6,782 bases of DNA. It comes from Phycisphaeraceae bacterium (GTDB taxonomy: Bacteria; Planctomycetota; Phycisphaerae; Phycisphaerales; UBA1924). The position numbers and the translations under genes are program-made. The stretch lies in assembly GCA_009827205.1 (NCBI GenBank), contig WUAK01000156.1, forward strand, positions 1-6,782, written 5' to 3'. Positions 1 to 6,261 of the stretch are shown piece after piece. Under the pieces are notes generated by a model, which saw only the letters and a list, made by a program, of their open reading frames with translations, was not told the DNA's origin and made no database searches. Position 1 is the first letter of the stretch. Each line of letters opens with the position of its first letter.

Positions 1-1189
1 CGAGAATCGCGATGATGTCCTGGAGATCCTTGTATCTCTGGAGGATTCGCTGGACCTGGCTGGCGACGTTGTAGTGACGCTCGCCCAGGACGCCCGGGTC
101 GAGGATGGTCGAGGTCGAAGCGAGCGGGTCGACAGCGGGGAAGATGCCCTTCTCGGCGATGCCACGCGCGAGAACGACGAACGCGTCGAGGTGAGCAAAC
201 GCCGTCGCGGGTGCGGGGTCGGTCAGGTCGTCCGCGGGGACGTAAATGGCCTGCACCGAGGTGATCGCGCCCTTGGCGGTCGAGGTGATCCGTTCCTGGA
301 GCTCACCCATCTCGGTCGAGAGGGTCGGCTGGTAACCCACCGCGGAGGGCATTCGGCCCAGGAGCGCCGACACTTCCGAACCCGCCTGGGTGAATCGGAA
401 GATGTTGTCGACGAACATCATGGTTTCCTTACCGGATGCGTCGCGGAATTCTTCAGCCATGGTCAGGCCCGAGAGAGCGACACGCAGACGCGAGCCGGGG
501 GGCTCGTTCATCTGACCGAAGACCATGGCCACCTTGTCGATGACGTGGGCGGTCTGGCCGTTCTCGTCGGTGTATTCGGCTTCCTGCATTTCGAGCCAGA
601 GGTCGTTGCCCTCGCGGGTACGCTCGCCGACGCCGCAGAACACGGAGTAGCCGCCGAACTCACGGGCGACACGCGCGATCATTTCCTGGATGATGACGGT
701 CTTGCCGACACCCGCACCGCCGAAGAGGCCGATCTTGCCGCCTCGGACGAATGGGCAGAGCAGGTCGACGACCTTGATGCCCGTGGGCAGGATCTCGGTC
801 TTGGGGTTGAGTTGGTCGAACTCGGGCGGTGCCTTGTGGATTGGGGCACGCTTGGCCTGGGTGAGCTCGGGCTTGTTGTCGATGGGGTTGCCGAGAAGGT
901 TGAAGACTCGACCCAGGACCTCTTCGCCTACGGGGACGGAGACGGGGCCGCCGGTGTCGGTGATCTCCATGCCTCGACGCATGCCGTCGGTTGAGCCCAG
1001 CGCGACCGCACGGACGACGCCGCCGCCGAGGTGCTGCTGGACCTCACCGAAGAGCCTCATGGTGTGGCCGTCCTGCTGCCAGGAGACCTCCGCGGCGTTG
1101 TAGATCTCGGGGAGCTGGTCCTCGGGGAACTGGGCGTCGAAGGTCGAGCCGATGACCTGGATAACGGTGCCTTTGGTGCCTGCAGCCAT
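1..1189 (-). CDS. atpD: F1F0 ATP synthase subunit beta (3' end outside window)
   Basis: Catalytic beta subunit of the F1 head, which makes ATP from ADP and phosphate on the cytoplasmic face of the membrane. I translated 396 codons by hand from ATG at 1189. Visible in order are an N-terminal barrel domain beginning MAAGTKGTVIQVIGSTFDAQ, the Walker A loop GGAGVGKT (about residues 157-164), GERTREGNDLW (188-198) with the catalytic-type glutamate, the Walker B strand MMFVDN (257-262), GRMPSAVGYQPTL (278-290), VPADDLTDPAPAT (317-329) and the family signature PAVDPLASTS (351-360). Family members are about 460-480 residues, so roughly 70-80 C-terminal residues, including the DELSEED loop, lie beyond the left edge. 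A good ribosome binding site, GGAGG (plus coordinates 1199-1203), sits 9 bases before the ATG and fixes the start. The upstream same-strand neighbour is a barrel protein rather than atpG, so atpD is detached from the rest of the atp operon here; atpC probably follows to the left, unseen. Identification is firm. Confidence 0.97.
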   Translation of the reverse strand, partial: MAAGTKGTVIQVIGSTFDAQFPEDQLPEIYNAAEVSWQQDGHTMRLFGEVQQHLGGGVVRAVALGSTDGMRRGMEITDTGGPVSVPVGEEVLGRVFNLLGNPIDNKPELTQAKRAPIHKAPPEFDQLNPKTEILPTGIKVVDLLCPFVRGGKIGLFGGAGVGKTVIIQEMIARVAREFGGYSVFCGVGERTREGNDLWLEMQEAEYTDENGQTAHVIDKVAMVFGQMNEPPGSRLRVALSGLTMAEEFRDASGKETMMFVDNIFRFTQAGSEVSALLGRMPSAVGYQPTLSTEMGELQERITSTAKGAITSVQAIYVPADDLTDPAPATAFAHLDAFVVLARGIAEKGIFPAVDPLASTSTILDPGVLGERHYNVASQVQRILQRYKDLQDIIAIL

Positions 1190-1217
1190 GCGGCTGATCC
1201 TCCGTTTCAGAGTGAAT

Positions 1218-1238
1218 CCCCGCGCTCCGGAGGCGGGG
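1218..1238 (-). promoter_or_regulatory. GC-rich hairpin in the atpD leader
   Basis: CCCCGC (1218-1223) pairs perfectly with GCGGGG (1233-1238), and the intervening CTCC/GGAG can extend the stem. It lies about 15 bases upstream of the atpD ribosome binding site and has no U-tract, so it is not a terminator. It could be a leader structure in the 5' UTR, or chance pairing in GC-rich DNA. No convincing -35/-10 pair is visible in this leader. Confidence 0.2.
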
Positions 1239-1291
1239 GTCGGAGGATAGGCGCCAAGGGGGCCGATGGCGAGGGATTTAGGAGGGTGCGA

Positions 1292-1347
1292 GGGGCCAAA
1301 ATGACCCCCCCAGAGACCTAGTGGCAGCCCCGCTGAACGTTGGCTGC
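1292..1347 (-). terminator. Tandem weak hairpins after the barrel-protein gene
   Basis: In the direction of minus-strand transcription, two small hairpins follow the barrel gene stop (1358-1360). The first pairs GCAGCC with GGCTGC (1324-1329 with 1342-1347, 12-base loop). The second pairs GGGGTC with GGCCCC around an ATTTT loop (1292-1308, one G-U pair, possible only in the minus-strand RNA). Neither has a U-run, so intrinsic termination is doubtful. They may help separate this gene from atpD, or mean nothing in such GC-rich DNA. The rest of the 168-base gap between the two genes shows no gene. Confidence 0.22.
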
Positions 1348-1357
1348 TGTAGTTGTA

Positions 1358-2359
1358 TCAGAACCTGTACGAGATCGAAAACCCGAGCACGGGCGATGGA
1401 TCGACATCGCGCTTGGCGAGGGTGTCGCCGCTGCTGTTTTCGAGCCTGACCTCGTGGAAGAAGGTCGCGCCAGCGTAGCCGGCGACACGCAGGTTTCGTG
1501 TTGGCTTCCAGTCGACGCCCGCGATGACCGGGAAGGAGGTGTCCCTGCCCACGCCGTCGGGCGCGAGGCCCTCGTCGTCGAGGCGGAAGTCGCCTGCGAT
1601 ACCTGCGATACCAAAGCCCGCGTTGAAGCTGAGTGTCTCTGAGGCGTCGTAACCCACGAGCACGCCCGCGACGTTCGATGGACCGCCGCCCGCTCCCCCG
1701 GTGCCGACACTCCAGCGGCGCTCCTCGTCGATGGGCGGCCTCCAGTTAATGACCGGGAAGGGGAGGACGAGGACATTTTCTTCGAGTCGCGTTTGGACGA
1801 TCACCGCGACACCGAGCGTGAGGTCTTCGGAGTAGGTGTACGTGTACCCGCCGACACCGCCGCCCGTGATGGTGTCCCCGAAGTCAGCACCGGACTCGCC
1901 GTCGGAGGCGATGTTGAGTGTGCCGAACACAGACGAGCGTTGGTCGATGCCGCGGCGGATGCCGATGCTTGCGGAGTTGGAGTTGATCGTGTTCCACGGA
2001 TCGCTCATGCTCCCGAGCGAGAGGGCGGAGTTCCCGTCGAAGTCGTAGTCGGTGATCGACGAACCGATGCCGAAGGTCAGCGCGGTTCGCTCGTCAATTG
2101 GGTAGAGCAGATCTACTTCAAGGCCTGAGAACCAACTGCTGTAGCCCCCGCCGTCTTCGATGTCTGCTTCGAGCGTGGCGCCCGAACGCGAGCGGATGGT
2201 CCAGCTTGGCTGCATCATCCTGTTCTGAGCCGCGGCTGGGTTCTCGATCTCGTCGGTCTCGATGATCGCCGGATTCGTCTCTGGCTCTGGAGCATCCTGA
2301 GCAGAGGCGGTCATCGCAGCGAGAAGAAACGGCGCGCTTGCCAGAAGTTTGGGATCCAT
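1358..2359 (-). CDS. Secreted outer-membrane beta-barrel protein (possibly DUF6268-like)
   Basis: Hypothetical outer-membrane protein of 333 residues from ATG at 2359; GTG at 2362 would add one residue. GGAGG lies 10 bases before the ATG and 7 before the GTG, so either start works. The N-terminus is a short Sec signal peptide (MDPKLLASAPFLLAAMTASA) with likely cleavage after ASA, followed by an acidic, Pro/Ala-rich linker up to about residue 48. The remainder is made of alternating-polarity strands rich in Gly, Ser, Asn and aromatic residues, such as RTALTFGIGSSITDYDF, GGYTYTYSEDLTLGVAVIV, LSFNAGFGIAGIAG and NLRVAGYAGATFF. It ends in FSISYRF, with the C-terminal Phe typical of barrels assembled by the BAM machinery. 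The central VLPFPVINWRP segment recalls DUF6268-type barrels, but that family call is from memory. No enzymatic residues are evident; porin or structural function is unproven. It lies between atpD and a pseudopilin gene on the same strand, about 70 bases from the latter, so co-transcription with it is possible. Confidence 0.75.
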   Translation of the reverse strand: MDPKLLASAPFLLAAMTASAQDAPEPETNPAIIETDEIENPAAAQNRMMQPSWTIRSRSGATLEADIEDGGGYSSWFSGLEVDLLYPIDERTALTFGIGSSITDYDFDGNSALSLGSMSDPWNTINSNSASIGIRRGIDQRSSVFGTLNIASDGESGADFGDTITGGGVGGYTYTYSEDLTLGVAVIVQTRLEENVLVLPFPVINWRPPIDEERRWSVGTGGAGGGPSNVAGVLVGYDASETLSFNAGFGIAGIAGDFRLDDEGLAPDGVGRDTSFPVIAGVDWKPTRNLRVAGYAGATFFHEVRLENSSGDTLAKRDVDPSPVLGFSISYRF

Positions 2360-2380
2360 CACGTCTCGGCCTCCGGTTGG

Positions 2381-2395
2381 CTAACACCATGTTAG
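2381..2395. repeat. Short perfect inverted repeat upstream of the barrel gene
   Basis: CTAAC-ACCAT-GTTAG is a perfect 5-base inverted repeat around a 5-base centre. It sits 21 bases upstream of the barrel-gene ATG and 35 bases past the pseudopilin stop, on the minus strand. It could be a small operator or a 5' UTR hairpin. There is no U-tract on either strand, so a terminator role is unlikely. Arms this short occur by chance. Confidence 0.2.
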
Positions 2396-2429
2396 TGCAA
2401 ACCAAACTTGCCTGTGATGGTATCCCGGC

Positions 2430-3317
2430 TCACCTGCCGTAGGCGCGTCGCCAGGCGTTCTCGTCCCGGTGCCTGCGGGGATCGACATAGAAGGTGTAGC
2501 TGCTGGTGTCGGCGCCCTCGGTCATCTCCTCGGCGCGGGCAGACCCGTCCAGGAATGCCAGATGCCCGGTGCGCTGGCCGTACCAGAACCCCTCGTAGAT
2601 CATCATCTCCTCGAGTTCTTCCTCGCTATAGCGGCCCGCGTCCATCTGGCCTGCGCCACCAGCGAGGACGAAACGCCAGGGGTCGGCGGTCACGTTTCGC
2701 GGCCCGAGTCTGTTGGTGTACGCGCCGCCCGGCCCGCCCTGGCTGTGAAAGCCGACGGTCGATCCGGGAACACAGTACATCCACTCGTTGGCGAAGTAGC
2801 TCGTGCCCATCGTGAGGAAACACGACTCGTCGCCTTCGTACACCCGCGACTGCCGCCCGAGATCATCCCAGACCGAGCGGTTGGGGAACATGGAGTAGTA
2901 CAAGCCGTCGTCGGCGGGCGAATGAAAGACCTCGGCGAGCGTTGATGTGTTGCTCTCGAGATCGAGGTACTCGTTGAGCGGGCGCTCATCGACGCTGTAG
3001 GTGTTGACGAGATCCGAGTCGTTGTCGTCCGAGTTGACATTGACACCGCCGAACGCCCAGCGTGCGCGGCGCCACGGGTCGGGCTCGGTGTCGGCGGTCG
3101 GGAAGCGGTTGTAGTCGTCGCCGTACATCGTGAACGCGATTCCGATCTGCCTGAGGTTCGACAGGCTCTTGAGCGACTGTGCGCTGCCCTTGGCCTTGGC
3201 AGCCACGGGCACGATGATGCCCATCAGGACACCGATGATCGCGATCACGACGAGCAGCTCGATCAGCGTGAAGGCACGGATCGCGCCACGGCGTGCGGTG
3301 GGTAGGGACATTCTCAT
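2430..3317 (-). CDS. Prepilin-type pseudopilin (type II secretion/type IV pilin-like N-terminus)
   Basis: Protein of 295 residues from ATG at 3317, or 293 from ATG at 3311; GGGGG lies 8 bases before the second ATG, which slightly favours it. The N-terminus has a short basic leader (SLPTARRGAIRA), then the class III prepilin site and hydrophobic helix, A-FTLIELLVVIAIIGVLMGI, with Glu at +5 of the mature form. The residue before the cut is Ala, not the canonical Gly. After the helix comes an amphipathic stretch, KGSAQSLKSLSNLRQIGIAF, and then a large polar domain with many Trp, Tyr and Asp residues. Near the C-terminus, GHLAFLDGSA resembles the 'F-DG-' tail of planctomycete H-X9-DG pseudopilins, but the His nine residues before DG is missing. 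Such proteins are cut and N-methylated by a PilD-type peptidase and sit in the inner membrane or a pseudopilus; large paralogous sets of unknown individual role are common in Planctomycetes. An in-frame upstream extension to 3473 has no pilin features and is rejected as the start. Confidence 0.85.
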   Translation of the reverse strand: MRMSLPTARRGAIRAFTLIELLVVIAIIGVLMGIIVPVAAKAKGSAQSLKSLSNLRQIGIAFTMYGDDYNRFPTADTEPDPWRRARWAFGGVNVNSDDNDSDLVNTYSVDERPLNEYLDLESNTSTLAEVFHSPADDGLYYSMFPNRSVWDDLGRQSRVYEGDESCFLTMGTSYFANEWMYCVPGSTVGFHSQGGPGGAYTNRLGPRNVTADPWRFVLAGGAGQMDAGRYSEEELEEMMIYEGFWYGQRTGHLAFLDGSARAEEMTEGADTSSYTFYVDPRRHRDENAWRRAYGR

Positions 3318-3589
3318 GGCCCCCGGTTTCGGCGAACATTCCGACCTCGCCCAGTCCATCCCCTGCCTCGGGAGAATCAAACTGCACGAGCCTTCGCCCA
3401 CCCTGCGCAGCCGATCCACGGCATCCGCATCCGCACTTTTTCGCGCCAACTCGCTTGCACCTCGAATCGACACGAACGCGCCTTCTCGGGCCTCCGCCCG
3501 TGAGCAGGACCGATATCAGGGGTGTACCATCGCCCGGAAAGCACACCGATCCGCTTCCAGAAGGACCCCACGAGGACCAGGAGCCCACG
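3318..3589. promoter_or_regulatory. Divergent intergenic region between pseudopilin and sucC
   Basis: These 272 bases separate two divergently transcribed genes and so should hold both promoters. I see no strong sigma-70 pair; GC content is high throughout. A small perfect hairpin, CGGGC-CTCC-GCCCG, lies at 3487-3500 without a following T-run. Open frames crossing the region on both strands are ordinary GC-rich read-through and show no recognisable protein. No RNA gene or repeat is evident. Confidence 0.4.
3579..3583 (+). promoter_or_regulatory. Ribosome binding site of sucC
   Basis: AGGAG lies 6 bases before the ATG at 3590. It decides the sucC start, because the same frame is open for a further 99 codons upstream. 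The protein starting here begins MKIHEYQARELL, which is the normal SucC N-terminus. Confidence 0.8.
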
Positions 3590-4789
3590 ATGAAGATCCA
3601 CGAGTACCAGGCACGCGAACTGCTCGACAACGCCGGCGTCCCCGTCCCCGCGGGCACGCTGCTCGAATCCATCGAAGACGCGGCCTCGACGTACAAGTCG
3701 ATCACCTCGGAAGCCGGGACCGACCTCGCCGTCATCAAGGCACAGGTCCACGCGGGCGGTCGCGGCAAGGCCGGGTTCGTCAAGCTCGTCAAGACGCCCG
3801 AGGACGCGACTGAAGCCGCTCGCTTCATGCTGAGCAACAAGATGGTCTCGCCCCAGACGGGCGCCGAGGGGCTCGAGGTCAAGAAGCTGCTCGTCGCTGC
3901 GGGCGTTGACATCGCCCACGAGTACTACCTCGCCATCACGACAGACCGGACGAAGCGGCGCAACATCCTGATCGCCTCGCGCGAGGGCGGCGTCGAGATC
4001 GAGAAGGTCGCCGAGGAGAACCCCGACGCGATCATCAAGCAGGAGATCCACCCGCTGCTGGGTCTGCAGGCGCACGTGGCGCGCAAGGTCGCGTTCCAGC
4101 TGGGCTTTGAGGGCAAGCAGGTCGGGCAGGCCGTCAAGGTCATGATGAACCTGGCCAAGCTCTTTGCGCAAAAAGACTGCTCGCTCGCGGAGATCAACCC
4201 GCTGATCGTCACGCCCCCCACCGACGCCCACCCGGACGGCGAGCTGCTCGCGATCGACGCGAAGTTCAACTTCGACGACAACGGCCTCTTCCGCCACAAG
4301 GACATCCAGGCGCTGTTCGACCCGAGCGAGGAGAACCCCGCCGAGATGCGCGCAAGCCGCATGGGCCTGAGCTACATCGCACTCGACGGGAACATCGGCT
4401 GCCTCGTCAACGGCGCGGGCCTTGCCATGGCGACCATGGACGCGATCAAGCTTCACGGCGGGGAGCCCGCCAACTTCCTCGACGTGGGCGGCGGCGCTTC
4501 CGAGGAAGCCGTCACCGAGGCGTTCTCGATCATCCTGTCCGACGACGCCGTCAAGGGAATCATGGTCAACATCTTCGGCGGGATCATGGACTGCGCGGTG
4601 ATCGCCCAGGGCATCGTGAACGCGGCCAAGAGCATCGGCTTCAGCGTGCCGCTGGTCGTCAGGCTCGAGGGCACCAACGTCGAGGCTGGGCGTGAGATCC
4701 TGAAGCAGGCCTCATCGGATCTGCCGACGCTGGAGGCTGCGAGTGATCTTGGGGATGCTGCGGCGAAGGTTGTGAAGGCGGTTGGGTGA
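3590..4789 (+). CDS. sucC: Succinyl-CoA ligase (ADP/GDP-forming) subunit beta
   Basis: With SucD this makes succinyl-CoA synthetase of the TCA cycle, converting succinyl-CoA, phosphate and NDP to succinate, CoA and NTP in the cytoplasm. The protein is 399 residues, against 388 in E. coli. Its order is: MKIHEYQARELL N-terminus; ATP-grasp nucleotide loop IKAQVHAGGRGKAG (49-62) with the catalytic-type Lys50; metal and nucleotide residues in CSLAEINPLIV (197-207) and LLAIDAKFNFDDN (219-231, Asp223); ligase/CoA-type domain with LDGNIGCLVNGAGLAMATMD (265-284), GGGAS, the loop VNIFGGIMDC (326-335) and LVVRLEGTNVEAG (355-367). All key motifs are intact. The usual partner sucD is not adjacent: an AT-rich gene begins at the stop codon. 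Base composition stays very GC-rich to the final codon and then drops sharply. Identification is firm; nucleotide specificity cannot be read from the sequence. Confidence 0.97.
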   Translation: MKIHEYQARELLDNAGVPVPAGTLLESIEDAASTYKSITSEAGTDLAVIKAQVHAGGRGKAGFVKLVKTPEDATEAARFMLSNKMVSPQTGAEGLEVKKLLVAAGVDIAHEYYLAITTDRTKRRNILIASREGGVEIEKVAEENPDAIIKQEIHPLLGLQAHVARKVAFQLGFEGKQVGQAVKVMMNLAKLFAQKDCSLAEINPLIVTPPTDAHPDGELLAIDAKFNFDDNGLFRHKDIQALFDPSEENPAEMRASRMGLSYIALDGNIGCLVNGAGLAMATMDAIKLHGGEPANFLDVGGGASEEAVTEAFSIILSDDAVKGIMVNIFGGIMDCAVIAQGIVNAAKSIGFSVPLVVRLEGTNVEAGREILKQASSDLPTLEAASDLGDAAAKVVKAVG

Positions 4790-6117
4790 ACACAAGATAT
4801 TGGCCAACGCATAATCGAGCAAAGGCGCAAGAGCTCCTACAAGCTATAGCCAAGTACCGATTGAACAAGGGCTTGGTATTAGATGACAAACTAGATTACA
4901 TGGCAATTGCCCTTGCGGAACTCTCCAAGGGACACATCACAAAGACTGAAGCAAAACACGTAGTCACCTGGACTGACACTGAACCGATTACGATTGAAGC
5001 TTGTGAATCAGCAATTACTACACGCAGGTTACGTAGTAAATCTACCATTAAACCGAAGTACTTATGTTATATTCCAATTGGCATAGACCTCAGCCCAACA
5101 GCACGTTCTACGCTAAAAATTGAGTGCGGAACTGACCGCGCCCATGTTTCATCTAGCGCTTATGTGATTGATAAATACAAAGAACTTTCACAACATCATA
5201 AAGTTATCAAGGAATATGAATCGCTTATAAGCACTCGCAACATATGGCAACACCCCAAAGCAGTCTATCGATATGAGGTCTATGCCACATCTCTCCGAAA
5301 TGCATGGCTTAAATTTGCTGAGTACTACGATCTAGCAACAGGCCTACTTGAGTTTTCGTGCGCTTTTGGCTTTATAACTATGCACTTTGGTCAAGGTCCC
5401 ACGGGACAAATAGGAAAAGGTGACCATGTTATAATCACCGACGGCGATGAAGATACCGAACTAATCCGCCTAAGCCAATTGCGCGAAGCTACTTCTCGTG
5501 AACCTCCCGCTCGTATTGCCAAATTCAACAAACGTCCATCTCTAGAAAACTTCCGATTCATTAACAGCAAACTGCACAATTGGAGGGACACCCATTCTAT
5601 TGATAATCTGATTGCCCGATCCCTAATGCTTTACGGCGACTCAGCTGATACCGTAAACAACAAAGACAAACTACTGCATTATTGGCAGATGGCTGAACAA
5701 ATTACGTGCGCCAAAAGCAAAAAGGGTAATCCTGAGTATGTGTCTAAAGCGCTGGCATGGATGTCTTATGTTCCCGGAACTCCTGACGGCACGCTCGAAC
5801 TTGCACTGACAAGTGCAGGGAACGCACGGAATACATCAGTACACGAAAATCGACAAGCAGATGCCACACATGATCTAGCTGATATATTAAAATACTCCTG
5901 TCAACGCGCATTGAAATGGTTGTTACTGAACTATGAATCGATCGGATCAAAGAAAACACTAACAATGATCTTGGAACACCACCACAACACCAAGACATCG
6001 ATCTTGAACAGACATAGTGGACTAGAAATACTGCTAAAGGAACAACAAAAAAGAACTGATTCAGACGAATGGTGGCGCGGGACAGATATCTATAGACGAA
6101 AAGATTGGCGACTCTAG
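4786..6117 (+). CDS. HEPN-domain protein (Apea-like), candidate RNase / anti-phage effector
   Basis: Protein of 443 residues from GTG at 4786, whose last two bases plus the next A form the sucC stop codon (GTGA). AAGG at 4775-4778 could serve as ribosome binding site. The next strong in-frame ATG is 4900 (residue 39), so the start is uncertain. Residues 1-85 look helical and charged. Residues 90-270 are mixed, with a hydrophobic/aromatic helix at about 162-195 and a possible strand-rich part, KPKYLCYIPIGIDL; I recognise no family there. From about 272 the pattern fits an Apea-like HEPN domain: helix IDNLIARSLMLYG, helix DKLLHYWQMAEQI (294-306) with W300 and E304, then NARNTSVHENR holding R348-x4-H353, the RNase motif of HEPN proteins, then helix HDLADILKYSCQRALKWLLLNY (362-383). 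A charged tail (384-443) follows. HEPN proteins are typically metal-independent RNases in abortive infection or toxin-antitoxin systems. Composition and rare codons (ATA, CTA, TTA, AGA) differ sharply from both neighbours, implying horizontal transfer. The HEPN call is moderately confident; a defence role is inferred. Confidence 0.7.
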   Translation: MNTRYWPTHNRAKAQELLQAIAKYRLNKGLVLDDKLDYMAIALAELSKGHITKTEAKHVVTWTDTEPITIEACESAITTRRLRSKSTIKPKYLCYIPIGIDLSPTARSTLKIECGTDRAHVSSSAYVIDKYKELSQHHKVIKEYESLISTRNIWQHPKAVYRYEVYATSLRNAWLKFAEYYDLATGLLEFSCAFGFITMHFGQGPTGQIGKGDHVIITDGDEDTELIRLSQLREATSREPPARIAKFNKRPSLENFRFINSKLHNWRDTHSIDNLIARSLMLYGDSADTVNNKDKLLHYWQMAEQITCAKSKKGNPEYVSKALAWMSYVPGTPDGTLELALTSAGNARNTSVHENRQADATHDLADILKYSCQRALKWLLLNYESIGSKKTLTMILEHHHNTKTSILNRHSGLEILLKEQQKRTDSDEWWRGTDIYRRKDWRL

Positions 6118-6260
6118 TTTTATAGATTCCGAAATATTGTAATGTCAATGATGTCTTTTGCTAACCACCATCTGGCTTTCAAACCACTGACTGCTTAAGT
6201 GCTTTAGAGCTAAGTATATGTAATATTTATACTAAACAGATTCATCTAGTACACGAACCA
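4790..6260. mobile_element. AT-rich horizontally acquired cassette between sucC and a DinB-family gene
   Basis: Hand counts of single 60-base lines give about 73% GC in sucC (3601-3660) against 25% (5161-5220), 55% (5461-5520) and 35% (6121-6180) inside this stretch. The left edge coincides with the sucC stop codon, and the right edge falls at about 6260-6270, at the start of the next gene. It holds one gene plus an AT-rich tail. I found no integrase, transposase, terminal inverted repeats, target-site duplication or tRNA, so the means of entry is unknown. Edges are approximate. Confidence 0.6.
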
Positions 6261-6261
6261 C
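6118..6261. other. AT-rich intergenic tail with possible promoter for the DinB-family gene
   Basis: These 144 bases follow the HEPN-gene stop and show no gene. TTTAGA (6203-6208) and TATACT (6228-6233) form a weak sigma-70-like pair with a 19-base spacer, which is longer than ideal. TATACT would place transcription start near 6240, about 20 bases before the ATG at 6262. No T-tract hairpin terminates the HEPN gene, so read-through into the next gene is possible. Confidence 0.3.
6213..6233. repeat. Inverted repeat AGTATA / TATACT
   Basis: AGTATA (6213-6218) and TATACT (6228-6233) are perfect reverse complements around the 9-base centre TGTAATATT. An overlapping TTTAG/CTAAA pair (6203-6207 with 6232-6236) can form an alternative stem. 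The position, about 30 bases before a start codon and overlapping the candidate -10, suits an operator. In DNA this AT-rich, chance is a real alternative. Confidence 0.25.

Noticed and set aside
74..994. Long plus-strand open frame opposite atpD (306 codons), plus shorter ones at 690-1103 and 1031-1321
   Set aside because: They are antisense to a clearly conserved gene; their Arg/Gly/Asp-rich composition is typical of GC-rich shadow frames, and no domain is recognisable.
3318..3473. N-terminal extension of the pseudopilin to an ATG at 3473
   Set aside because: A prepilin needs a short basic leader before FTLIEL; starts at 3317 or 3311 give this, while the extension would bury the cleavage site more than 60 residues in.
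3293..3589. N-terminal extension of the sucC frame upstream of 3590
   Set aside because: SucC proteins begin at MKIHEYQ; the ATG at 3590 has a good AGGAG site, and the extension is low-complexity Pro/Arg/Ser with no similarity.
3377..4456. Long minus-strand open frame opposite sucC (359 codons)
   Set aside because: Shadow of the sucC codon pattern; Val/Asp/Leu-rich with no recognisable motif, and sucC is unambiguous on the other strand.
5744..6148. Minus-strand frame of 134 codons opposite the HEPN region, considered as an antitoxin
   Set aside because: It lies wholly opposite the coding HEPN domain, has no ribosome binding site or antitoxin-like features that I can see, and is explained by chance.
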